In this document: piece after piece, positions 1 to 7,065 of the stretch | Numbering within the stretch: the first letter of the stretch is position 1 | Layout: every line of letters begins with the position of its first letter | NCBI GenBank assembly: GCA_035477615.1 | Contig: DATIKJ010000039.1 | Coordinates: 1-31,593, forward strand | DNA from: UBA2277 sp035477615 | Lineage (GTDB): Bacteria > Patescibacteriota > Microgenomatia > UBA1400 > MFAQ01 | Reading direction: 5' to 3' | DNA: 31,593 nt | Made by a program: the position numbers and the translations under genes | Notes under the pieces: generated by a model | Databases searched by the model: none | The model's input: only the letters and a program-made list of their open reading frames with translations | What the model was told of the DNA's origin: nothing

Positions 1-386
1 TTCAAGAAAAAAGACTACAAAGTTGGATAAAACTACTTGGCTTCATCGAAGATAATGATGTCTCCAAGCTATATAGTCTTGCCTTAGCCCTAGTCCATCC
101 AAGTAAGATGGAAGGTTTTGGACTAACAGGTTTAGAGGCTATGAGTGTTGGACTTCCGGTAATCTCTTCAAATGCCAGCTGTCTGCCAGAGATCTACGGC
201 GATGCAGCACTTTACTTTAACTACAGTGACAGTAATGATCTGGTTTCATGTCTGGGTACTTTTATAAAAGATCAAGAGCTAAGAACTAGTATGGCCACAA
301 AAGGCTATCTTCAAGCCAGAAAATACTCTTGGCAGAGAATGGCCAAAGAAACTATTTCTGTATATAAACAAATTTCTACTCCATGA
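1..386 (+). CDS. Glycosyltransferase family 4, C-terminal part (cut by window start)
   Basis: The reading frame is open from base 3, so the gene begins before the window and only about 127 C-terminal residues are present. They carry the nucleotide-sugar binding half of a GT-B glycosyltransferase: an SKLYSLA-like stretch, then HPSKMEGFGLTGLEAM, the E-x7-E type motif that contacts the sugar-nucleotide in GT4 enzymes, followed by GLPVISSNASCLPEI. The protein would transfer a sugar from an activated donor to a glycan on the cytoplasmic membrane face. Donor and acceptor cannot be told from the sequence. Its stop overlaps the ATG of the next glycosyltransferase (ATGA at 383-386), so the two are translationally coupled parts of a polysaccharide operon. 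Confidence 0.88.
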   Translation, partial: QEKRLQSWIKLLGFIEDNDVSKLYSLALALVHPSKMEGFGLTGLEAMSVGLPVISSNASCLPEIYGDAALYFNYSDSNDLVSCLGTFIKDQELRTSMATKGYLQARKYSWQRMAKETISVYKQISTP

Positions 387-1480
387 AGGTTGCTTTAGTT
401 TATGACAGAGTTAATAAATTCGGAGGCGCCGAAAGAGTTTTGCTTACTCTTCATAATATATTCCCAGAAGCCCCTTTGTTTACTCTTGTTTACGATTCAA
501 AATCAGCATCTTGGGCAAAAGTTTTTAAAATAATTCCTACATTCATAAACAAAATTCCCTTTATGCGCAGTAAGCATGAGTTACTAGCTCCCATTGCTGC
601 TCTTGGTTTTGAAACTCTAGATCTATCTGGCTACGATGTTGTAATTAGTATTACTAGTAGTGATGCTAAAGCAGTTCTTACCAAACCAGGACAACTCCAT
701 ATTTGCTACTGTCTTACCCCAACAAGATATTTTTGGAGTGGGGAAAAACAATATGCACAAGATATAAAATTTAAAATTATCCCCAACTGGCTCCATCAAT
801 ATTTTAGAACAACAGATTTACTCATTTCTAAAAGACCAGACCAATATATCGCCATTTCTAATGAAGTTAAAAGGAGAATTAAAAAATATTATCATCGTGA
901 ATCATCTGTTATTTATCCATCAATTGACGATAAATTTTACTCAAAAGAATTTACTCAATTAAACAAACGCGATTACTACCTAATAGTAAGTAGACTTGTT
1001 CCGTATAAAAAGGTAGATTTAGCCATTAGATCATTTAATAAAATAAAGAAAACTCTTTTGGTGGTTGGGACCGGGTCTGAAGAAAACAACCTAAAAAAAA
1101 TTGCTGGTAAAACGATTGAATTTGTTGGTGCCGTTGATGACAATCAATTAGTAAGTCTCTATAAAAACGCTAAAGCAGTTATTTTTCCTCAAATGGAGGA
1201 CTATGGTTTGGTACCAATTGAATCTCAAGCCTGCGGAACACCTGTAATTGCTTTTGGAAAGGGTGGCGCACTTGAGACAATTATTGAAAACAAAACAGGA
1301 GTATTTTTTGATGAACAGACAGTTGAGTCTCTTGTAAAAGCAATAAATAAATTTGAAAAACTTTCTATTAACTCCCAAGACTGTCACAAAAACTCACTTC
1401 GTTTTAATAACCAAGCCTTTAAAAAGTCGTTTTTAAACTACTTCACCAACGCGACCGCTAAGATCTCTTCGACAAATTAA
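383..1480 (+). CDS. GT4 glycosyltransferase, WbaZ-like (probable mannosyltransferase)
   Basis: A 365-residue GT-B glycosyltransferase. The N-terminal domain has FGGAERVL (residues 13-20) and CLTPTRYFW (110-118). The C-terminal domain has SRLVPYKKVDLAI (203-215), then MEDYGLVPIESQACGTPVIA (271-290) and GKGGALETI, with a TGVFFDEQTVESL tail. This pattern matches the WbaZ-like GT4 subfamily, known for O-antigen mannosyltransferases, so mannose transfer from GDP-mannose is the likely reaction; substrate is inferred from family. A GDP-mannose pyrophosphorylase-like gene lies next door, which agrees. The start ATG overlaps the upstream glycosyltransferase stop. The last 48 bp overlap the 3' end of the minus-strand manC-like gene, an unusually long convergent overlap. 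Confidence 0.9.
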   Translation: MKVALVYDRVNKFGGAERVLLTLHNIFPEAPLFTLVYDSKSASWAKVFKIIPTFINKIPFMRSKHELLAPIAALGFETLDLSGYDVVISITSSDAKAVLTKPGQLHICYCLTPTRYFWSGEKQYAQDIKFKIIPNWLHQYFRTTDLLISKRPDQYIAISNEVKRRIKKYYHRESSVIYPSIDDKFYSKEFTQLNKRDYYLIVSRLVPYKKVDLAIRSFNKIKKTLLVVGTGSEENNLKKIAGKTIEFVGAVDDNQLVSLYKNAKAVIFPQMEDYGLVPIESQACGTPVIAFGKGGALETIIENKTGVFFDEQTVESLVKAINKFEKLSINSQDCHKNSLRFNNQAFKKSFLNYFTNATAKISSTN

Positions 1481-2455
1481 TATTCCATCATCTCCTTCGA
1501 CCACAATCACATTATCCAATCCAATGATGGCAATTTTCTTTTTATTATTACTTATACAGAAATTGTTGTTTGCTTCAACTTCTTTCACCTCACCCTTTAT
1601 TGGTTCGATATCATTTGCCTTGTAGTATTTTTCAAGACTCTCCCAAGTTCCAAAATCAGTCCACTCAAATGGTAATTCGATTACCATGGAGTCTCCTTTG
1701 GCGTGAACTTGTTTTGTTATTTCTTCTATCGCTCCTTTAGGCATTTTTGCATACTCAGAAGTAATATCCCCTCCTTCTGCAATTTTTATCAATGGTTCAT
1801 ACCAATCAGGACGATACTCCTGGAACATCTTTAACATGTCATTCGGTGTCATACAGGTATGGTTAGCATGAACCAATAGTTTATCGGTATTTAAGTTGGT
1901 GTTAATTTTTTCCTCTTCATTGCGATCAACATACTCAGCCACTTTAAATATTTTTACCCCATCCTGTTCATCAACAAGATCCCCCTTAAGAAGGAAATCA
2001 ACACCCTTGATAAAACGATCAGGAAGAAATCCACCAGTGATATATTTATGCGACTCCTTTCCAAGTTTCTCAGCCAGATCCATCATTTTGAATATATTTT
2101 CTCCAGGAACTCTCAAGTTATCCACTTGAATAAGGAAAAAAGGTTCGTCACCCTTGCCTTTTTTTAAAAGTAACGCAGCAGCCAGACCAGTTGCAGGGCC
2201 TTGGTTTCTCGATTCTGGTTCAATAAACACATTCTCACTTACAATTTCTGGAACTAATTTTTTAGCAATCTCGGCTTGTTCAGTATTTGTTTGTAAATAT
2301 ATTTCATTGGCAGCAAATTTTTGTCGGAGTGTTTCCCAGTTAAGTTCAAAAAGAGACTTTCCGTGTATTAAGGGAAGGAAGTGTTTGGGTAGCTTTGGAG
2401 ACGAAAGTGGCCACATCTTTGTTCCCACACCACCGCAGATTATTACTGGTATCAT
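1433..2455 (-). CDS. Mannose-1-phosphate guanylyltransferase-like nucleotidyltransferase (ManC/GMP family)
   Basis: A 340-residue sugar-nucleotide pyrophosphorylase-fold protein. It has the N-terminal signature GGVGTKMWPLS (residues 8-18) and PKHFLPL (23-29), then EPESRNQGPATGLAAA near 79-94, and WTDFGTWESL near 265, matching the W-x-D-x-G-x-W motif of GDP-mannose pyrophosphorylases. The family makes GDP-mannose from mannose-1-phosphate and GTP. Several hallmark positions differ. The usual arginine of G-T-R is lysine, the metal-site D-H region reads VDNLRVPGE, and the FVEKP motif is replaced by KVAEYVDR (171-178). No C-terminal isomerase cupin is present. The enzyme may have shifted specificity or reduced activity. 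It lies on the opposite strand to its neighbours and diverges from the sugar transferase over about 20 bp. Confidence 0.75.
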   Translation of the reverse strand: MIPVIICGGVGTKMWPLSSPKLPKHFLPLIHGKSLFELNWETLRQKFAANEIYLQTNTEQAEIAKKLVPEIVSENVFIEPESRNQGPATGLAAALLLKKGKGDEPFFLIQVDNLRVPGENIFKMMDLAEKLGKESHKYITGGFLPDRFIKGVDFLLKGDLVDEQDGVKIFKVAEYVDRNEEEKINTNLNTDKLLVHANHTCMTPNDMLKMFQEYRPDWYEPLIKIAEGGDITSEYAKMPKGAIEEITKQVHAKGDSMVIELPFEWTDFGTWESLEKYYKANDIEPIKGEVKEVEANNNFCISNNKKKIAIIGLDNVIVVEGDDGILICRRDLSGRVGEVV

Positions 2456-2458
2456 AGA

Positions 2459-2470
2459 GATAATATATCA
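2459..2470. promoter_or_regulatory. Divergent -10 elements for manC-like gene and sugar transferase
   Basis: Only about 20 bp separate the two divergent start codons. On the minus strand the sequence reads TGATATATT, an extended -10 element, ending 6 nt before the manC-like ATG. On the plus strand GATAAT (2459-2464) lies 6 nt before a TTG and 12 nt before the ATG of the sugar transferase. The core GATA-N3-TATC is symmetric, so one site could fire in both directions. No good -35 is seen on either strand. Both transcripts would be leaderless or nearly so. Inferred from sequence. Confidence 0.5.
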
Positions 2471-2476
2471 TTGCTT

Positions 2477-3127
2477 ATGTTTTACGACTTAACAAAAAGA
2501 ATAATTGATCTCGCAGGTGCAGCCGTTTTAGCAATACTTTTTCTTCCCATCTGGATCATAATTCCCGTTCTTATTAGACTTGATTCTCGTGGCCCAATAC
2601 TTTACAAGCCAGAGCGGGTTGGAAAAAATGGTAAACCATTTAGAATGTTCAAATTTCGCTCCATGAAAATGTTTGAGATAGATGGCAAGGCGGTTCATGC
2701 TGTTGAGTTTTGGAAAGCTAATCCAGACCTTTTTGAGAAATATAAACGCAATGGTTGGAAGTTAGAACTAAACGAAGATCCTCGTATCACCAAGCTAGGG
2801 AAAATACTTAGACAAACTAGTATTGATGAAATGCCTCAGGTATTTAATATATTTTCTGGTGAGATGAGTTTAGTTGGACCTCGTGCCTATGTTGAACCAG
2901 AACTAGAAGATGCAAAAAAACGTTATGGAGAAAATGTCGAAAACTTAATTAAGCTTAGCCTTTCAACCAAGCCGGGACTTACCGGTCCTTGGCAAGTATC
3001 TGGTAGAAACGAGATTCCTTGGAACCAAAGAGTCGCGATAGATGCTGACTATGCCAAGCGTCGCTCAATAATCTATGATATTTATATCCTCTTCAAAACA
3101 CCTTTTGCTATGATTAGTAAGTGGTAA
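2477..3127 (+). CDS. Polyprenyl-phosphate sugar-1-phosphate transferase (bacterial sugar transferase family)
   Basis: About 216 residues; the family enzyme moves a sugar-1-phosphate from a nucleotide sugar to undecaprenyl phosphate, the first membrane step of polysaccharide repeat-unit synthesis. A hydrophobic N-terminal segment (roughly residues 8-33) is followed by a basic stretch and the KFRSM motif near residue 60. Then comes the catalytic signature RQTSIDEMPQVFNIFSGEMS with LVGPRAY directly after it, and PGLTGPWQVSGRNEIPW. The size corresponds to the short, catalytic-domain-only form. Start: ATG at 2477 gives the usual MFYDLTKR beginning; an in-frame TTG at 2471 adds two residues and cannot be excluded. 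The stop overlaps the GTG that opens the next frame. It starts the sugar chain that the flanking glycosyltransferases would extend. Confidence 0.92.
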   Translation: MFYDLTKRIIDLAGAAVLAILFLPIWIIIPVLIRLDSRGPILYKPERVGKNGKPFRMFKFRSMKMFEIDGKAVHAVEFWKANPDLFEKYKRNGWKLELNEDPRITKLGKILRQTSIDEMPQVFNIFSGEMSLVGPRAYVEPELEDAKKRYGENVENLIKLSLSTKPGLTGPWQVSGRNEIPWNQRVAIDADYAKRRSIIYDIYILFKTPFAMISKW

Positions 3128-3147
3128 TAAAAATTAAAGATCTTCTT

Positions 3148-5028
3148 ATGTATTTAAAAAATCGACTCCAAAAAATAAAACTTCGCTATATCTTGATTCC
3201 TTTAGCAGTATTATTTAGTCTTCTTCTGGCTTTTGGTGTTTATGGATATCTTACGGCCAAGTCTTTTGAGCCATCAATTAATTCACTTCAAGAAACAGGG
3301 ACCAGATTATCTACAGCCTTTCAAAATCAAGACTTGGCAACTTCAAAATCTGAAGTGACTTTGCTATCTCAACAGCTTACAGATCTCGACAATCAGTATC
3401 AAAAAGTAAACTGGGTGTCTGTAATTCCTCTTGTTGGAAACTACACCAAAGATGGTCAACACGCTTTAAATGCAGGAAAATCTCTTGTTCGAGCGCTCGA
3501 TACTCTCATTGTTTCTGTCTCGCCATATGCAGATCTTTTAGGTTTCAAAACAGCTGATGCAACACCAGCTGGTGAAACCCCTAAGGTTCAATCAATCGAA
3601 GACAGAATTGTCTACATGGCTCAAACCCTGGATTTAATTAGCCCCGATCTTGAAAAAATTGGTGCCGAAATGGCCGAAGCTCAAAAAGAGCTAGACATGA
3701 TCAAAGAGTCCCGTTATCCAGAGAAAATTGCCGGCAAAAATGTTCGTAGCAAAATTACTTCAATAAAGTCAACTGTTGCTGAGTCTGCCCAACTACTTAC
3801 ACAAGCCAAACCTCTTATTAAACTTCTTCCTGATCTTCTTGGAAATCCCAATCCCAAAACATACATGATTCTTTTCCAGAATGATGCTGAGCTTCGTCCA
3901 ACAGGAGGTTTTATGACGGCCTATGCTTTTATGAAAGTCACCAAAGGCAAAATTGATCTTTTAAGCTCCTATGACATCTATGATCTTGACGCTCGTTTCA
4001 ATAAAAAAGTTCCAGCTCCAGATGCTATCAAAAAATATCTTAACGAAACCTATCTCAATCTTAGAAACTCCAACATTTCTCCAGACTACAAGGTATCTAT
4101 GGATCTTTTTTCCAAACACTACAACGACATTCCAAATATGATCAAACCCGATGGCATCATTGCCATAGACACTCAACTTCCAGTTGAAATTCTCAAAGTC
4201 ATTGGACCTATTGGAGTTGGTGGTTGGGGTAACTTTAGTGCTGAAAATGACGCTCGTTGTAACTGTCCCCAGGTAGTTTATGCACTAGAAAGTATTATTG
4301 ATCGTCCTACCAACAAAATTGTAACTGGACGAAAAGCTGTTCTTGGACCCCTTATGCACTCTATGATGGCCAATGCTATGGGTAGTCCCAAACATCTCTG
4401 GCCAAAACTGTTAAACGTTGCTCTTGAATCAATCAAACAGAAACATCTTCTTTTCTACTTCTTTGAAGAAGAGACTCAAAAAGTTGCAGAAGACTTTAAT
4501 GCTGCAGGTAGAATCAACCCCAGTTCATTTGACTATCTTCATGTTAATGATGCTAATCTTGGTGGAGCTAAAACAGACATGTTTATTACTCGTGAAGTTG
4601 AGCAAGAAATTGAATCAGTAAACGGAATTGTTACTAAAACCGTCAGTATTAGTTACAACAATCCAACCAAAGGTGACAACTGTAATCTTGAAGCTGGTCA
4701 GCTTTGTTTAAACGGTATTTATCGAGATTATATTCGTCTTCTGGTTCCAAAAGGTAGTCAACTTATTTCAGTTGTTGGATCCGAAGTCAAAGAAACTGTT
4801 TCTGAAGATCTAGACAAAACAGTTTTTGAAGCCTTCTTTACGATGCGTCCTCAAAGCCAAAGTAAAATTGTTTTTAAATACACTCTTCCTCCTTCTTTGG
4901 ATCTAACTACTTACAAAATGCTTATTCAAAAACAACCAGGAACTCCAAGTATTAAGCACACAATAATCTTCAATGGCCACGAAACCGTACTTCATCTAGA
5001 CTCGGACAAGGAACTGATACTAAACTAA
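3148..5028 (+). CDS. DUF4012 domain-containing membrane-anchored protein
   Basis: About 626 residues. A basic N-terminus (KNRLQKIKLRY) precedes one membrane segment, followed by a long, partly helical region rich in Q, L and K. The DUF4012 hallmark QNDAELRPTGGFMTAYAF comes next and then a large domain ending in a beta-rich C-terminus. The topology is a single anchor with the bulk outside the membrane. The molecular function of DUF4012 proteins is not established; they are common in Patescibacteria and Actinobacteria near polysaccharide genes, so a role in surface glycan assembly is only suggested by context. Start: the frame opens at GTG 3121, overlapping the sugar-transferase stop, but ATG 3148 gives a normal anchor start. 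No Shine-Dalgarno is visible for either. Confidence 0.85.
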   Translation: MYLKNRLQKIKLRYILIPLAVLFSLLLAFGVYGYLTAKSFEPSINSLQETGTRLSTAFQNQDLATSKSEVTLLSQQLTDLDNQYQKVNWVSVIPLVGNYTKDGQHALNAGKSLVRALDTLIVSVSPYADLLGFKTADATPAGETPKVQSIEDRIVYMAQTLDLISPDLEKIGAEMAEAQKELDMIKESRYPEKIAGKNVRSKITSIKSTVAESAQLLTQAKPLIKLLPDLLGNPNPKTYMILFQNDAELRPTGGFMTAYAFMKVTKGKIDLLSSYDIYDLDARFNKKVPAPDAIKKYLNETYLNLRNSNISPDYKVSMDLFSKHYNDIPNMIKPDGIIAIDTQLPVEILKVIGPIGVGGWGNFSAENDARCNCPQVVYALESIIDRPTNKIVTGRKAVLGPLMHSMMANAMGSPKHLWPKLLNVALESIKQKHLLFYFFEEETQKVAEDFNAAGRINPSSFDYLHVNDANLGGAKTDMFITREVEQEIESVNGIVTKTVSISYNNPTKGDNCNLEAGQLCLNGIYRDYIRLLVPKGSQLISVVGSEVKETVSEDLDKTVFEAFFTMRPQSQSKIVFKYTLPPSLDLTTYKMLIQKQPGTPSIKHTIIFNGHETVLHLDSDKELILN

Positions 5029-5030
5029 AA

Positions 5031-5570
5031 GTGAGGTCTTCTTTCTCAGACACAGGTATTGTCATAAGGTCTGTTGACTCCGGTGAAGCAGATAAGTTTA
5101 TTTCCATTATTACTGAAAACCATGGACTTCAGGATTTTTTGGCAAGAGGGGCCAGACGTCTTGCATCTAAAAAAGCTCCTCATCTAGATTTATTTAATTT
5201 AATCAAGTTTCAAAGTGGAAGGGGAGAACATCCTCGTTTCTTAGATCAAGTTGAGTCAATCGAGTATTTCCCAAAAATAAAAAAGGATTTTTCCAAAATT
5301 GGTCTTTGTCTCACCATTATCGAAATCCTCATCAATACTCTTCCGATTGAAGTAGAAGACAGAGAAATCTTTCTTTCCTTAAAATCATTTCTTGAGGCAG
5401 TCGAAAAATCTGACTCTCAAAAAGAAACAAATCGACTAGGTAGAAAATTTGGTTTATTTTTACTTCGTCATCTTGGGTACCCACCTCCTAAACTATCAGC
5501 ATCAGCCAAACTCACCAATTATTTTGAGTCCATTATGAGCAAAAAACTTATTGGACCTCTGATTAAGTAA
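5031..5570 (+). CDS. recO: DNA repair protein RecO (short form)
   Basis: 179 residues starting with GTG two bases after the DUF4012 stop. The N-terminus matches the RecO OB-fold: SDTGIVIRSVDSGEADKFIS (residues 5-24), ENHGLQDFLARGARR (29-43), then the helical RecO_C domain with LFLLRHLGYPPP near residue 145. RecO works with RecR and RecF to load RecA on SSB-coated single-stranded DNA. Typical RecO proteins run 220-260 residues and many carry a four-cysteine zinc site in the C-terminal half. Here the protein ends soon after the LGYPP segment and has a single cysteine (in SKIGLCLT), so the zinc site and last helices are missing. The assignment rests mainly on the N-terminal half and the LGYPP motif. 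Confidence 0.85.
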   Translation: MRSSFSDTGIVIRSVDSGEADKFISIITENHGLQDFLARGARRLASKKAPHLDLFNLIKFQSGRGEHPRFLDQVESIEYFPKIKKDFSKIGLCLTIIEILINTLPIEVEDREIFLSLKSFLEAVEKSDSQKETNRLGRKFGLFLLRHLGYPPPKLSASAKLTNYFESIMSKKLIGPLIK

Positions 5571-5574
5571 AAAC

Positions 5575-5604
5575 TTGACGACAAGTCTCAGTTATTGCGA
5601 TAAT
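5575..5604 (+). promoter_or_regulatory. Sigma70-type promoter for the 5614 gene
   Basis: TTGACG (5575-5580), an 18-bp spacer, then GATAAT (5599-5604) preceded by TGC, making an extended -10. The start codon ATG at 5614 is 9 nt after the -10, so transcription would begin about 3 nt before or at the ATG, giving a leaderless message. This argues against using the in-frame TTG at 5575, which is the -35 itself. Confidence 0.7.
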
Positions 5605-5613
5605 GAACAATCT

Positions 5614-6468
5614 ATGAAAATAAAAAAACTACTTCCAGCTATTTTGCTAGTTGTTATTCTTATCGTAGTTGCCATCTTTTTCATTACTCGTAAAAACGAA
5701 GAAATACCTACCACTCAAACTGATATTACAGCAGGTACAAAGCTGTTGGTAAATGAGCTAGCAATGTCCGAAAGACCATTTACTGTTTTAGTTCCCCATG
5801 CCACTAACAAACTATTTACTTTTGTCACAATTAATGCCGACAAGGCCAAAGTAGCTACTCTGGATGTAGAGTATCAGTCAGGAGACCTTCTTAAAGGTGC
5901 CAGAGCTACCTTAGAAACTCCAATTTCCAATCCTTACATAAAAGCTATTATTCTTGGAAGTTGTTCCACTGGTGGCAAGTGTTCTTTTGATAAAGACCTC
6001 AAATCGGGGACCTTAAAACTCAAATTAAATTTTGATGACAAAAAAGTAACCCATGTTCTTAAAGGAGATTTCACTTTTGTAACTGGCCAAAATAACCTTC
6101 CTGATGGCAAGGTTTTCTTTACACCATCAAAAGCTACCGCCAAAGACAATCTTATACTTCTAAACTCTTTCGGCCTTCCCAAAGCAGTTGATAATGAAAC
6201 GGTACTATACCCCATTGTCATTTCTTCAGTTGGTGACAAAAATATTGTCGGCACTCTTACCATCAATCAATCAGGTGTTACAAGTGCTGTCATTTACGAT
6301 GGTCAAAGCTATCAACCCTTAAAATACACCGAAAAGGATGGCTCTATGACTATTAGTCTAAACAGTAAGCCTTGGTCAATGAACGCTGAAATCACTCGTG
6401 ATGATGAAAAGGGCACAAAAGAGTCCTTAAATCTCTATCTTCTCGGTCCAATAATTCTCTATAAATAA
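5614..6468 (+). CDS. Membrane-anchored protein of unknown function
   Basis: 284 residues; I do not recognise a family. It begins MKIKKLLPAILLVVILIVV, a basic N-terminus and single membrane segment, with RKNEE after it as the stop-transfer or exported side. The remainder is soluble, rich in T, K, V and N, and looks beta-rich, with two cysteines close together (GSCSTGGKCSF, near residue 125) that could form a disulfide if exported. The pattern fits an anchored extracytoplasmic protein. It has its own strong promoter overlapping the end of recO and is followed by an intrinsic terminator, so it appears to be a single-gene unit. The start at 5614 is set by the promoter. Confidence 0.7.
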   Translation: MKIKKLLPAILLVVILIVVAIFFITRKNEEIPTTQTDITAGTKLLVNELAMSERPFTVLVPHATNKLFTFVTINADKAKVATLDVEYQSGDLLKGARATLETPISNPYIKAIILGSCSTGGKCSFDKDLKSGTLKLKLNFDDKKVTHVLKGDFTFVTGQNNLPDGKVFFTPSKATAKDNLILLNSFGLPKAVDNETVLYPIVISSVGDKNIVGTLTINQSGVTSAVIYDGQSYQPLKYTEKDGSMTISLNSKPWSMNAEITRDDEKGTKESLNLYLLGPIILYK

Positions 6469-6488
6469 GTCAGATCTAAGATTATTTT

Positions 6489-6518
6489 AAAGCCCTTCAT
6501 TTGAAGGGCTTTTCTTTT
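6489..6518 (+). terminator. Intrinsic terminator after the 5614 gene
   Basis: Perfect 9-bp stem AAGCCCTTC (6490-6498) and GAAGGGCTT (6503-6511), 4-nt loop ATTT, followed by TTCTTTTT. It closes the upstream unit just before the dcw promoter. Confidence 0.93.
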
Positions 6519-6540
6519 TCACATCTTCTTTACACACCCC

Positions 6541-6569
6541 TTGACATCATATATATTGTGTAGCATACT
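6541..6569 (+). promoter_or_regulatory. Promoter of the dcw (mraZ) operon
   Basis: A consensus -35, TTGACA (6541-6546), 17 bp from CATACT (6564-6569). The predicted start near 6576 lies inside the MraZ operator repeats, as expected for a repressed promoter. The leader to mraZ ATG is about 58 nt and has no Shine-Dalgarno. Confidence 0.75.
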
Positions 6570-6573
6570 GGAA

Positions 6574-6593
6574 AGTGGTGATGAGTGGTGAAG
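6574..6593 (+). promoter_or_regulatory. MraZ operator (two direct repeats, 10-bp period)
   Basis: AGTGGTG occurs at 6574-6580 and again at 6584-6590, exactly 10 bp (one helical turn) apart, between the promoter and mraZ. MraZ proteins of other bacteria bind tandem GTG/TGG-containing repeats with 10-bp spacing upstream of their own gene, so this is the expected autoregulatory site. Binding is inferred. Confidence 0.75.
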
Positions 6594-6633
6594 TATCCTA
6601 TATACACCATTTTGAAGCCTGCCAATATGAATT

Positions 6634-7065
6634 ATGTTTACTGGACGCTACTACCACAATCTAGAAGCCAAGGGGAGACTAGCTATTCCTCAGTCTTTCA
6701 GGGAAGAACTCGGATCAGGTGGTGTCATCACCTGGGGTCTCGATGGATGCCTATTTCTTTTTCCCAAATCATACTGGCAGAAGCTTTCCGAAAAGCTGGC
6801 CTCGCTCTCAATGACCAATCCAGGGGCTCGGAACTTAACTCGTATACTAGTCCAGTCAGCGGTGGAGTTGAATCTCGACAGTCAGGGCAGAACCCTAATT
6901 CCAGAACATCTCAGAGACCAGGTCAGTATAAAAAAACAGGTGGTAGTCGCCGGAACCCTTACCAGAGTTGAAATCTGGGATAGAGACGCCTATCACAAGC
7001 ACCTTGACTTAATAGCGCAAACAATTAACCAAGCCGACCAAGGCCTAGCCGGAATTGATCTATGA
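6634..7065 (+). CDS. mraZ: Transcriptional regulator MraZ
   Basis: 143 residues, the usual length. It opens with MFTGRYYHNLEAKGRLAIP, the first AbrB-like MraZ repeat, and has a second copy at about residues 83-98 (LNLDSQGRTLIPEHLR). MraZ is a ring-forming DNA-binding protein that represses the dcw operon from direct repeats before its own gene; two such repeats lie at 6574-6590. The ATG at 6634 is fixed by the conserved MF-x-G start. No Shine-Dalgarno is seen. Its stop overlaps the rsmH start (ATGA). It is the first gene of the division and wall cluster. Confidence 0.97.
   Translation: MFTGRYYHNLEAKGRLAIPQSFREELGSGGVITWGLDGCLFLFPKSYWQKLSEKLASLSMTNPGARNLTRILVQSAVELNLDSQGRTLIPEHLRDQVSIKKQVVVAGTLTRVEIWDRDAYHKHLDLIAQTINQADQGLAGIDL

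Noticed and set aside
5575..5613. TTG 5575 as start of the 5614 gene
   Set aside because: This TTG is the -35 hexamer of the gene's promoter and would not be transcribed.
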